Source: Streptomyces violaceoruber
Lineage (GTDB): Bacteria; Actinomycetota; Actinomycetes; Streptomycetales; Streptomycetaceae
Length of the DNA stretch: 64,000 bases
Assembly (NCBI GenBank): GCA_000720805.1
Contig: JODI01000058.1
Coordinates: forward strand, 5,499-69,498
Direction: 5' to 3'
Shown here: positions 9,309 through 17,381 of the stretch, piece by piece
Position numbering within the stretch: the stretch's first letter is position 1
Layout: each line of letters begins with the position of its first letter
Program-made: the position numbers and the translations under genes
The notes under the pieces: generated by a model
Told to the model about the DNA's origin: nothing
Seen by the model: the letters and a program-made list of their open reading frames with translations, nothing else
Databases searched by the model: none

Positions 9309-10219
9309 GGCCCTTCTGATGGATCTCCGTGGGAGAAGGAGCGGCGTTCGGTGCGTGCGATCGCCGTGCGGCGTGGAGGGTCATGTGGCGGAGCCACCTG
9401 GCCCCGCATGAACCCGTTGTAGATGAACCGCTGCAGGCTCAGGAAGACGATCAGTGTCGGCAGGATCACCAGGACCGCTCCTGCCGAGATCGTCTCCCAG
9501 TGGGCCGCGTAGGGGCCCTTGAAGCGGAAAAGGGACGTCGAAATCACGCCAAGATCCTCTGACGGCATGTACAGGAACGGGATGTAGAAGTCGTTGTAGA
9601 CGGTGATGCCCTTCACGATCACGACGGTCGCGATCGCCGGTTTGAGCAGGGGGAAGATGACCTTGCGGTAGATCGTGAAGGAATTGGCGCCGTCCAGGCG
9701 GGCCGCCTCGTCCAGGGAGATCGGGATGGACCGGACGAACTGCAGGAAGATGTAGATCGAGACGATGTCCGTGCCCATGTAGAGCACGATCGGCGCCCAC
9801 AGCGAGTCGAACATCCCGAAGCTGTTCACGATCTGGAAGGTCGCCACCTGGGTGGTCACCCCGGGGACCAGCGCGGCGACCAGGAACAGCGCGACCACCA
9901 GTTTCTTGAAGCGGAACTGGAAGCGGTCGATGGCGTACGCCGTCATCGAGCCGATGAGGACCGTACCGCCGACGGAGACCAGCAGGATGACGGCGGTGTT
10001 GCCGAACGCCGCCAGCATCTCGCCACCCTGGAACGCCGACACGTAGTTGTGGAAGTTGAACGGGTCGTCGGGGAGCGAGAGGGCTCCGCCGCCGTCCGCC
10101 ATCTCCGTGTCGGTCTTGAGGGACGTCAGCAGGACGACCCCGAGCGGCAGCAGGACCACCAGCGTGGCGGCGATCAGCGACAGGTACACGAGGGTGCGGG
10201 CCACGGCACGGCGTGTCAT
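9305..10219 (-). CDS. Carbohydrate ABC transporter permease, MalG type
   Basis: 304 residues with six membrane segments. The family EAA loop (SLDEAARLDGANSFTIYRKVIFPLLKP) lies in the fourth cytoplasmic region, where it docks the ATPase. ATG 10219 overlaps the preceding permease stop (ATGA), so the two are translationally coupled. The C-terminus is an Arg/Ser-rich tail. Third gene of a binding-protein/permease/permease operon with no ATPase; in Streptomyces such importers are energised by the shared MsiK. Confidence 0.9.
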   Translation of the reverse strand: MTRRAVARTLVYLSLIAATLVVLLPLGVVLLTSLKTDTEMADGGGALSLPDDPFNFHNYVSAFQGGEMLAAFGNTAVILLVSVGGTVLIGSMTAYAIDRFQFRFKKLVVALFLVAALVPGVTTQVATFQIVNSFGMFDSLWAPIVLYMGTDIVSIYIFLQFVRSIPISLDEAARLDGANSFTIYRKVIFPLLKPAIATVVIVKGITVYNDFYIPFLYMPSEDLGVISTSLFRFKGPYAAHWETISAGAVLVILPTLIVFLSLQRFIYNGFMRGQVAPPHDPPRRTAIARTERRSFSHGDPSEGP

Positions 10220-11166
10220 ACGAGGTCCACCTTGTCGTCGGGGACGAGGCGCCGCTGCACCCAGGTCACCAGCAGGATGATCAGCAGCAGCACGATCGCG
10301 GCCGCCGAGGCGAGCCCCGTCTTGTTGAACCGGAAGGCCAGGTTCAGCGTCTGGATCACGAAGGTCTCGGTGCCGGTCGCCCCGCCGGTCATGATGTACG
10401 GGATCTCGAAGGCGGACAGCGAGCCGGAGATCGACAGGATCACCGTCAGGGTGACCACGGGCTTGATGCCGGGCGCGATGATGTACCGGAACTGGTGCCA
10501 GCGGCCCGCTCCGTCCAGTTCCGCGGCCTCGTACAGCTCCCCCGGGATGGACTGGATCGCGCCGAGGAACAGGACGAAGTTCACGCCCATGTAGCGCCAG
10601 ACCGAGACACCCGCCAGCGAGGTGTTCGCGGAGACCGGGGTGCCGAGCCAGGCGTGGTCGACGTGGACGCCCAACAGGTTCAGCACCGAGTCGAGGGTGC
10701 CGCCGTCCTGGAAGAAGTAGAGGAAGACGAAGCCGATCGCCACCCCGTTGATCAGGTACGGGAAGAACAGCACGCCCTTGAAGAAGTTCCGGAAGCGGAC
10801 GTCGAAGCTGAGGATCGTCGCGAAGTAGAGCGCGGCGGCGATCTGGAAGGCCGAGGCGGCCAGGTAGTAGCCGCTGACGAAGAAGACCTGGAAGAGGTCC
10901 TTGCGTGTGAACAGCTCCGTGTAGTTGCCGACGCCCGTGTAGTGCAGTTCCGGGCTCACGCCGTCCCAGTCGGTGAAGCTGTACGCGACCATGTTGGCGA
11001 TCGGCGCGTAGGTGAAGGTGATCAGCAGGGCGAGCGGGGCGATCAGGAACAGCCAGGGGGTCAGGCCCCGCCACCCGCGGCGCCGGCGGGTGGCGGGGGC
11101 CGGGGCGGGTGCGGGTGCCGCCCCCGCCCCGGCCCGGAAGGCCGTCTTCTCGGTGATGTCCGTCAT
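10216..11166 (-). CDS. Carbohydrate ABC transporter permease, MalF/UgpA type
   Basis: 316 residues. A Pro/Ala-rich N-terminal stretch (residues 13-26) precedes the first membrane helix at ~35-57. The periplasmic-side region FTDWDGVSPELHYTGVGNYTELF is typical of MalF-like permeases. The EAA motif is GELYEAAELDGAGRWHQFRYI. ATG 11166 overlaps the stop of the binding-protein gene (ATGA), and its own stop overlaps the next permease, so all three are coupled. Confidence 0.9.
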   Translation of the reverse strand: MTDITEKTAFRAGAGAAPAPAPAPATRRRRGWRGLTPWLFLIAPLALLITFTYAPIANMVAYSFTDWDGVSPELHYTGVGNYTELFTRKDLFQVFFVSGYYLAASAFQIAAALYFATILSFDVRFRNFFKGVLFFPYLINGVAIGFVFLYFFQDGGTLDSVLNLLGVHVDHAWLGTPVSANTSLAGVSVWRYMGVNFVLFLGAIQSIPGELYEAAELDGAGRWHQFRYIIAPGIKPVVTLTVILSISGSLSAFEIPYIMTGGATGTETFVIQTLNLAFRFNKTGLASAAAIVLLLIILLVTWVQRRLVPDDKVDLV

Positions 11167-12485
11167 CAGGACCCCGCGGTCTTCCGTGCCTCGGTCCAGC
11201 GCTTGCTGAGGTCGGCGAGGAAGCCGTCGAGGTCGCCCTTGCGGGCGCCGCGGGCGAGGTCGACGAGGTTCTGGCGGTACTCGGGGGCGTAGATGCCGAT
11301 TTCGGACTGGTTGTCGATGTTCTTGACCTGGGCGCCCTTGCTGTCGTCCACCTCGATGAACTTCACGCCCGCGTCCTCGTACGGCTTCATGACCTCGGGC
11401 AGCGGGGCGTTCTTGAGCGGGGAGATGGCGAGGTTGTCCTTCGCGTAGGTCGACTTGTCGGTGAACCAGTCGATCCAGGCGCGGGCCGCTTCCTTGTGTG
11501 GGGAGTGGACGTTGACGGCCTGGTTGTAGTCGGGGCTGACGACGGCGCAGAACTTGCCGTCCACCTGGGCCGGGAAGGGCATGAAGCCGATGTCGTCCGG
11601 GTTCACGCCGGCCTTCTTGGCGGCGTCCTGGAACTGGACGATCGCCCAGGTGCCCAGCCACTGGGTGGCGATCTCGCCCTTCGCCGTCCGGGGCTTGGAC
11701 TCCTCCCAGTTGCTGGTCGTCGGGTCCTTCTCGATCAGGCCCGACTTCACGGTGTCGTACAGCAGGGTGTCGCCCACCCGCAGGTCGGCGCCCTGCGCCC
11801 ACGGGTCGCCCGCGGCGAGCTTGCCGGTCGCCTTCGGGTCGCAGTGGACCGAGCCGTTGACGTACGTCCAGGACGTGAGCGTCCAGCCGGCCGCGAAGTT
11901 GGTGTAGTACGGGATCGCGTCCGTCTTGGCCTTGATGGCCTTGAGGTCCTGGAGGAACTGGGCCGGGGTGGTGGGCCAGTCGGTGACCCCGGACTCCTTC
12001 CAGACCCGTTTGTTGTAGACGAACCCCGGGCTCACGCCGACCGGGCTCTGTCCGTAGACCTTGCCGTCGACGGTGGTGAAGTCGGTGAAGCGGTACTTCT
12101 TGGAGCGCTCCTCCTGGGTGCCCAGCGAGGCGAAGAACTTCGGGTAGTCGTCCTTCTTGATCACCGCAGGGATCAGCAGGACGTCGCCGTAGTTCTCCGT
12201 GTTCATCCGGATCTTGACCTCGGCCTCGTAGTTCGTGAGGGCCTCGAACTCGACCTTGACCTTCGGATAGGTCTTGTTGAACTGAGCGGCGTACTTCTTC
12301 ATCGTGCCGTCCTGCACCAGGTCCGTGCGGACGGTGAGGACCTTGATGGTGCCGGTGACCTTCGACGGGTCGTCGGCCGCCTTGGCGTCGGCGCCCTTCG
12401 AACTGCCTCCGGTGCCGGTGCAGCCCGGGACGAGCAGGGCGGCTCCGACGACCATGGCGAGGATGTGACGGCGGTTCATGTGCAT
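11166..12485 (-). CDS. Sugar-binding lipoprotein of an ABC importer, candidate manno-oligosaccharide binder
   Basis: 439 residues, family 1 extracellular solute-binding protein. The signal peptide ends in a lipobox with the lipidated Cys22 (VPGC). The mature domain has the usual features: VKVEFEALTNYEAEVKIRMNT near 70, SPGFVYNKRVWKESG near 165, and a later GTWAIVQFQDAAK region. Start is either ATG 12485 or ATG 12479; GGAG upstream fits both. It is divergent from a beta-mannosidase gene across a 145-bp promoter region with a LacI-type site, so a beta-mannoside ligand is inferred from context only. Confidence 0.85.
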   Translation of the reverse strand: MHMNRRHILAMVVGAALLVPGCTGTGGSSKGADAKAADDPSKVTGTIKVLTVRTDLVQDGTMKKYAAQFNKTYPKVKVEFEALTNYEAEVKIRMNTENYGDVLLIPAVIKKDDYPKFFASLGTQEERSKKYRFTDFTTVDGKVYGQSPVGVSPGFVYNKRVWKESGVTDWPTTPAQFLQDLKAIKAKTDAIPYYTNFAAGWTLTSWTYVNGSVHCDPKATGKLAAGDPWAQGADLRVGDTLLYDTVKSGLIEKDPTTSNWEESKPRTAKGEIATQWLGTWAIVQFQDAAKKAGVNPDDIGFMPFPAQVDGKFCAVVSPDYNQAVNVHSPHKEAARAWIDWFTDKSTYAKDNLAISPLKNAPLPEVMKPYEDAGVKFIEVDDSKGAQVKNIDNQSEIGIYAPEYRQNLVDLARGARKGDLDGFLADLSKRWTEARKTAGS

Positions 12486-12538
12486 CAGCTCCGTTCACGG
12501 GACGGACGAGCACGTGCGGGTTGGCTGGTTCCGAACTC

Positions 12539-12551
12539 TGACAACGTTTTC
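12539..12551. promoter_or_regulatory. LacI-family operator candidate in the importer/beta-mannosidase divergent promoter
   Basis: TGACAACGTTTTC carries the AACGTT centre of LacI-family operators. Its first ten bases are identical to the perfect operator before the GH92 gene at 45870-45882. The LacI regulator encoded at 15009 is the obvious candidate to bind here. Confidence 0.6.
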
Positions 12552-12630
12552 TTAACCGGTAAAGTCTCTATCTCGCCAACGATGCACGGTTGTTCTCCCC
12601 GTCTTGGGGTTGATCGGTTTAGGAGTGTGC

Positions 12631-15012
12631 ATGCTTCAGGCCACACCGCTCGCCGAGGGATGGACCCTGCGACACGGGAGCGACGCGCTCCCGGCCGCGG
12701 TGCCGGGCTGCGTGCACACCGATCTGCTGACCGCCGGAGTGATCCCGGATCCCTTTCTCGGGCGCGACGAGACAGAGGTCGCCTGGGTGGGGCGCCGGGA
12801 CTGGACGTACGAGAGGGAGCTGCCGGCGGTCGACGGGCACGAGCAGATCGACCTGGTCTTCGACGGCCTCGACACCGTGGCGGAGGTTCTGCTCGACGGC
12901 GAACTCCTGGGCCGGACGAGGAACATGCACCGCTCGTACCGCTTCGACGTGACCGGCCTCGGGGGGCGGCTGGCGGTGCGGTTCGTCTCCGCGTACGCCG
13001 AGGCGGAGGCCGTGCGCGGGAAGCTGGGCGAGCGGCCCGCCGCGTACACCGAGCCCTACCAGTACCTCCGCAAGATGGCCTGCTCCTTCGGCTGGGACTG
13101 GGGGCCGACCCTGGTGACGGCCGGGATCTGGCGGCCGGTGCGGCTGGAGCGCTGGTCGACGGCCCGGATCGCGCGGGTGCGGCCGCTGGTGACCGTCGAG
13201 GACGGCCGGGGGCGGGTCGAGCTGCGGGTCGAGGTCGAGCGGTCCCGGGTGGAGGTCGCACTCGCCGTCGAGGCGACGGTCGGCGGGGTGCGGACGCGCG
13301 CGGAGATCGACGGGACGCGGGGGGTCGTACGCCTCTCGGTGCCGGACGTACGGCTGTGGTGGCCGCGTGGATACGGTGAACAGCCGCTGTACGACATCGA
13401 GTTGAAGTTGCTGCACGACGAACGTCCGCTGGATGTGTGGCGGCGGCGGATCGGCTTCCGGACCGTCGAGCTGGACCGGCGGTCCGACGCGCACGGCAGC
13501 GGATTCACCTTCGTCGTCAACGGGGAGCGGATCTTCGCGCGCGGCGTGAACTGGATCCCGGACGACGTCTTCCCGTCCCGGATCACGCGCGAGCGGTACC
13601 GCGAGCGACTGCGCCAGGCGGCCGACGCGGGCGTGGACCTCGTGCGGGTGTGGGGCGGCGGGATCTACGAGAGCGAGGACTTCTACGACGCCTGCGACGA
13701 ACTCGGGCTGCTGGTCTGGCAGGACTTCCCGTTCGCCTGCGCGGCCTACCCGGAGGAGCAGCCGCTGCGCGGCGAGGTGGAGGCCGAGGCCCGCGAGAAC
13801 GTCGTCCGGCTGATGCCGCACCCCTCGCTGGTGCTGTGGAACGGCAACAACGAGAACCTGTGGGGGTTCAGGGACTGGGGCTGGGAGGAGCGGCTGGCCC
13901 AGGACTCCTGGGGCGAGGGGTACTACCTGGGCGTACTGCCGCGGGTGGTGGCCGAGTTGGATCCGACGCGGCCGTATGCGGCGGGCAGTCCCTGGTCCGG
14001 GTCGTGGGAGCACCATCCGAACGATCCGGCGCACGGCACGCATCACTCCTGGGAGGTGTGGAACCGGGAGGACTACACGGCCTACCGCGCCGATGTGCCG
14101 CGTTTCGTGGCCGAGTTCGGCTGGCAGGCGCCACCCGCGTGGGCCACGCTGCGGCGGGCGCTCCCGGGAGAGGAGCTCGCGCCGGACTCCCCCGGCATGC
14201 TGCACCACCAGAAGGCCGACGACGGCAACGGCAAGCTGCGGCGGGGACTGGAACGCCATTTCGCCTTCCCCGAGGGGGACTTCGACCGCTGGCACTACCT
14301 CACGCAGGTCAACCAGGCCCGTGCGGTCGCCGCCGGGATCGAGCACTGGCGGTCGCACTGGCCGGTGTGTGCGGGCACCGTCGTCTGGCAGCTCAACGAC
14401 TGCTGGCCGGTGACCTCCTGGGCGGCGATCGACGGGGACGGCCGCGAGAAACCGCTCTACCACGAGCTGCGCCGGCTGTACGCGGACCGGCTGCTCACCC
14501 TTCAGGTGCGGGATCAGGGGCTGGTGTTGACCGCCGTGAACCAGTCGGCCGGGGTGTGGTCGGGCACGGTGACGCTGCGGCGGATGTCGGTCGAGGGTGT
14601 GGTCGTCGGTACGGCGAACGTGGCGGTCACGGCCGGGAGGCGGTCCGTGGCCGACGTCGCCGTGCCGCGGGAGCTGGAGCCGGGCGGTCCGAAGGAGTTC
14701 CTGGTCGCGGACGCGGACGGCCTGCGCGCGCTGCACTTCCCGGCGCCGGACCGCGATATCCCGTATCCCCGGCCGGAGTTCGACGTCGCGCCGGTGCCGG
14801 GCGGGATCGAGGTGACGGCCCGCACCCTCGTACGGGATCTGCTGCTCCAGGCGGACCGGCTGGACCCGGCCGCGAGGGCGGACCGGGGGCTGGTCACGCT
14901 GTTGCCCGGGGAACGCGTGACCATCGGGGTGCGCGGCTGGGAGCCCCGGGGCGATCAGGATGCGGCGGCCGCCGCCCGGTCGGCCCTGTACTGCGTGGAG
15001 CCCAGCCGATGA
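12631..15012 (+). CDS. GH2 beta-mannosidase
   Basis: 793 residues from ATG 12631, chosen because AGGAG lies five bases upstream. The glycoside hydrolase family 2 layout is intact: N-terminal sugar-binding domain (GWTLRHG ... PAAVPGCVHTDLL ... WTYERELP), an immunoglobulin-like domain at ~185-285, then the TIM barrel. The acid/base is Glu408 in LWNGNNENLWG and the nucleophile Glu495 in FVAEFGWQAPP, both as in beta-mannosidases. The opening VPGCVHTDLL and LGRDETEVAWVGRRDW are beta-mannosidase hallmarks rather than beta-galactosidase. No signal peptide, so it should hydrolyse imported manno-oligosaccharides in the cytoplasm. Coupled to the LacI gene by ATGA. Confidence 0.92.
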   Translation: MLQATPLAEGWTLRHGSDALPAAVPGCVHTDLLTAGVIPDPFLGRDETEVAWVGRRDWTYERELPAVDGHEQIDLVFDGLDTVAEVLLDGELLGRTRNMHRSYRFDVTGLGGRLAVRFVSAYAEAEAVRGKLGERPAAYTEPYQYLRKMACSFGWDWGPTLVTAGIWRPVRLERWSTARIARVRPLVTVEDGRGRVELRVEVERSRVEVALAVEATVGGVRTRAEIDGTRGVVRLSVPDVRLWWPRGYGEQPLYDIELKLLHDERPLDVWRRRIGFRTVELDRRSDAHGSGFTFVVNGERIFARGVNWIPDDVFPSRITRERYRERLRQAADAGVDLVRVWGGGIYESEDFYDACDELGLLVWQDFPFACAAYPEEQPLRGEVEAEARENVVRLMPHPSLVLWNGNNENLWGFRDWGWEERLAQDSWGEGYYLGVLPRVVAELDPTRPYAAGSPWSGSWEHHPNDPAHGTHHSWEVWNREDYTAYRADVPRFVAEFGWQAPPAWATLRRALPGEELAPDSPGMLHHQKADDGNGKLRRGLERHFAFPEGDFDRWHYLTQVNQARAVAAGIEHWRSHWPVCAGTVVWQLNDCWPVTSWAAIDGDGREKPLYHELRRLYADRLLTLQVRDQGLVLTAVNQSAGVWSGTVTLRRMSVEGVVVGTANVAVTAGRRSVADVAVPRELEPGGPKEFLVADADGLRALHFPAPDRDIPYPRPEFDVAPVPGGIEVTARTLVRDLLLQADRLDPAARADRGLVTLLPGERVTIGVRGWEPRGDQDAAAAARSALYCVEPSR

Positions 15013-16046
15013 CGGCCATCCCGGCCCCCCGCGTCACCATCAAGGACGTCGCCGCGCGCGCCGGTGTGTCCAAGGGGGCGGTGTCCCTCGCCTTCAACCA
15101 CAAGCCTGGGCTGTCGGAGGCGACCCGGGAGCGGATCTTCGAGGCGGCGCGGGAGCTTGGCTGGGCACCGAACCTCACCGCCCGGACGCTGGCCGGTTCG
15201 CGGGTGGACGTGGTGGGGCTGGCGATCTGCCGGCCCGCCCGGCTGCTCGGGCTCGAACCCTTCTACATGGAGTTCATCTCCGGCGTGGAGAGCGTCCTGA
15301 CCGAGCACTCCTGCTCCCTGCTGCTGCGGCTGGTGCGGACCGTCGAGGAGGAGGTGGCGCTCCAGGAGACGTGGTGGCGGGGGCGGCAGACCGGGGGGTC
15401 CATCCTGGTGGACTTCCGCACGGACGATCCCCGGGTGGCGGCGGTCGAGCGGCTCGGAATGCCGGTGGTGGCGGTCGGGCATCCGTCGCTGACCGGCGCG
15501 CTCACCTCGGTGTGGACCGAGGACGCCACCGCCGTCACGGAGGCGGTGCGCTACCTCGCGGCGCTCGGGCACCGGCGGATCGCCCGGGTCGGGGGCGCGG
15601 CGGCCCTGGGGCACACCTCCATGCGGACCGCCGCCTTCGACCAGGCGGCCCGCGCGCTGGAGCTGGCGGGGGCCTGGCAGGTGGCCACGGACTACTCCGG
15701 GGAGGCGGGGGCGCGGGCGACGCGGTCCCTGCTGACGGCGGCGCCCGCGGACCGGCCGACCGCGATCGTGTACGACAACGACATCATGGCCGTGGCGGGG
15801 CTGTCGGTGGCCGCCGAGATGGGGCTGGGCGTGCCCGACGACGTCTCCCTGCTGGCCTGGGACGACTCCCAGCTGTGCCGGCTCACGCATCCGACGCTCT
15901 CGGCGATGAGCCATGACGTGCACGGGTTCGGGGCGGACGCGGCGCGGACGCTGTTCGGGGTGATCACGGGAGAGGGACCCGGGTCGCATCCGGTACCCAC
16001 TCCCGTCCTGACTCCACGGGGCTCGACGGCTCCGCCGAAGATGTGA
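15009..16046 (+). CDS. LacI-family transcriptional regulator
   Basis: 345 residues. The N-terminal helix-turn-helix and hinge are complete: VTIKDVAARAGVSKGAVSLA, FNHKPGLSEATRERI, then PNLTARTLAGSR. The rest is the periplasmic-binding-protein-like effector domain (GLAICRPARLLGLEPFYMEF ... AIVYDNDIMAVAGL ... VSLLAWDDSQLCRLTHPTLS). It starts inside the stop of the beta-mannosidase gene (ATGA), so the two are co-expressed. Likely a repressor released by a mannoside, acting on the divergent promoter at 12539 and perhaps on the GH92 gene at 45909. Confidence 0.92.
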   Translation: MTAIPAPRVTIKDVAARAGVSKGAVSLAFNHKPGLSEATRERIFEAARELGWAPNLTARTLAGSRVDVVGLAICRPARLLGLEPFYMEFISGVESVLTEHSCSLLLRLVRTVEEEVALQETWWRGRQTGGSILVDFRTDDPRVAAVERLGMPVVAVGHPSLTGALTSVWTEDATAVTEAVRYLAALGHRRIARVGGAAALGHTSMRTAAFDQAARALELAGAWQVATDYSGEAGARATRSLLTAAPADRPTAIVYDNDIMAVAGLSVAAEMGLGVPDDVSLLAWDDSQLCRLTHPTLSAMSHDVHGFGADAARTLFGVITGEGPGSHPVPTPVLTPRGSTAPPKM

Positions 16047-16056
16047 CCTTCGCCGC

Positions 16057-16085
16057 TTGGAGCAGCAGGACTGTGCAGCTACGTT
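16057..16085 (+). promoter_or_regulatory. Candidate sigma-70-type promoter for fadA-fadB
   Basis: TTGGAG (16057-16062) and TACGTT (16080-16085) are separated by 17 bases. A 5-bp inverted pair GCTAC...GTAGC spans the -10 element, which would suit an operator. Confidence 0.4.
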
Positions 16086-16105
16086 ACCCACAAGTAGCAT
16101 GGATC

Positions 16106-16121
16106 CTGAGCGCGCGCTCAG
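16106..16121. promoter_or_regulatory. 16-bp perfect palindrome in the fadA leader
   Basis: CTGAGCGCGCGCTCAG is its own reverse complement and lies 20 bases after the candidate -10 element and 42 bases before the fadA start. It could bind a dimeric fatty-acid regulator; no regulator gene is adjacent. Confidence 0.45.
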
Positions 16122-16163
16122 CGCATCGCAGCAGTGCCGTCCCGCATCTGGAGGAGAGCCATC

Positions 16164-17381
16164 GTGCCTCGTACCGTCAGGGACGTCGTCTTCGTCGACG
16201 GCGTCCGTACCCCGTTCGGCAAGGCGGGCCCGAAGGGCATCTACCACGAGACCCGCGCCGACGACCTCGTCGTGAAGGCGATCCGGGAGCTGCTGCGCCG
16301 CAACCCCGGTCTCGACCCGAAGAAGATCGACGAGGTCGCCATCGCCGCGACCACGCAGATCGGCGACCAGGGCCTGACGCTGGGCCGCACGGCCGGCATC
16401 CTCGCCGGTCTCCCCCAGTCGGTCCCCGGCTACTCCATCGACCGCATGTGCGCGGGCGCCCTGACCGCCGTGACCACCACGGCCGGCTCCATCGCCTTCG
16501 GCGCGTACGACGCCGTCATCGCCGGTGGCGTGGAGCACATGGGCCGCCACCCGATGGGCGAGGGCGTGGACCCGAACCCGCGGTTCGTCTCCGAGAAGCT
16601 GGTCGACGAGTCCGCCCTGTTCATGGGCATGACCGCCGAGAACCTGCACGACAGGTACCCGCACATCACCAAGCAGCGCGCCGACGAGTACGCCGTGCGC
16701 TCGCAGGAGAAGGCCGCCAAGGCGTACGCCAACGGCAAGATCCAGGTCGATCTGGTCCCGATCTCCGTACGTCGTACCAACCCGGAGGCCGGCGAGACGG
16801 GCTGGGGCCTGGTCACCGCCGACGAGCCGATGCGCCCGGGCACCACCCTGGAGAACCTGGCCGGTCTGAAGACCCCGTTCCGGGTGCACGGCCGGGTCAC
16901 CGCGGGTAACGCGGCCGGTCTGAACGACGGCGCCACCGCCTCGATCATCGCGAGCGAGGACTTCGCCCGCGAGCACGACCTGCCGGTGAAGATGCGCCTG
17001 GTCTCCTACGCCTTCGCGGGCGTCGAGCCGGAGGTCATGGGCTACGGCCCGATCCCGGCCACGGAGAAGGCGCTCGCCAAGGCGGGCCTGTCGATCGAGG
17101 ACATCAACCTCTTCGAGATCAACGAGGCCTTCGCCGTCCAGGTCCTGGCCTTCCTCGACCACTACGGCATCGCGGACGACGACGAGCGCGTCAACCAGTA
17201 CGGCGGCGCGATCGCCTTCGGTCACCCGCTGGCCTCCTCCGGCGTCCGTCTGATGACGCAGCTGGCCCGCCAGTTCGAGGAGCAGCCGAATGTCCGCTAC
17301 GGCCTGACCACGATGTGCGTCGGCTTCGGCATGGGCGCCACCGTCATCTGGGAGAACCCGCACTTCGAGGGGGACAAGTGA
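16164..17381 (+). CDS. fadA: Acetyl-CoA acyltransferase (3-ketoacyl-CoA thiolase)
   Basis: 405 residues from GTG 16164, with GGAGGAGA seven bases upstream. Catalyses thiolytic cleavage of 3-ketoacyl-CoA at the end of each beta-oxidation cycle. Nucleophilic Cys96 lies in SIDRMCAGAL, the NEAFAVQ motif near 320, the catalytic His in GGAIAFGHPLASSG, and the second Cys in TMCVGFGMGA. Its stop overlaps the GTG of fadB (GTGA), so the two subunits of the oxidation complex are translationally coupled. Corresponds to the fadA/fadB pair found at this place in other Streptomyces. Confidence 0.94.
   Translation: MPRTVRDVVFVDGVRTPFGKAGPKGIYHETRADDLVVKAIRELLRRNPGLDPKKIDEVAIAATTQIGDQGLTLGRTAGILAGLPQSVPGYSIDRMCAGALTAVTTTAGSIAFGAYDAVIAGGVEHMGRHPMGEGVDPNPRFVSEKLVDESALFMGMTAENLHDRYPHITKQRADEYAVRSQEKAAKAYANGKIQVDLVPISVRRTNPEAGETGWGLVTADEPMRPGTTLENLAGLKTPFRVHGRVTAGNAAGLNDGATASIIASEDFAREHDLPVKMRLVSYAFAGVEPEVMGYGPIPATEKALAKAGLSIEDINLFEINEAFAVQVLAFLDHYGIADDDERVNQYGGAIAFGHPLASSGVRLMTQLARQFEEQPNVRYGLTTMCVGFGMGATVIWENPHFEGDK

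Noticed and set aside
12104..12115. GGAGCGCTCC, resembling a CebR box core
   Set aside because: Lies inside the coding region of the binding protein, lacks the outer TG/CA pairs, and is far from a start codon.
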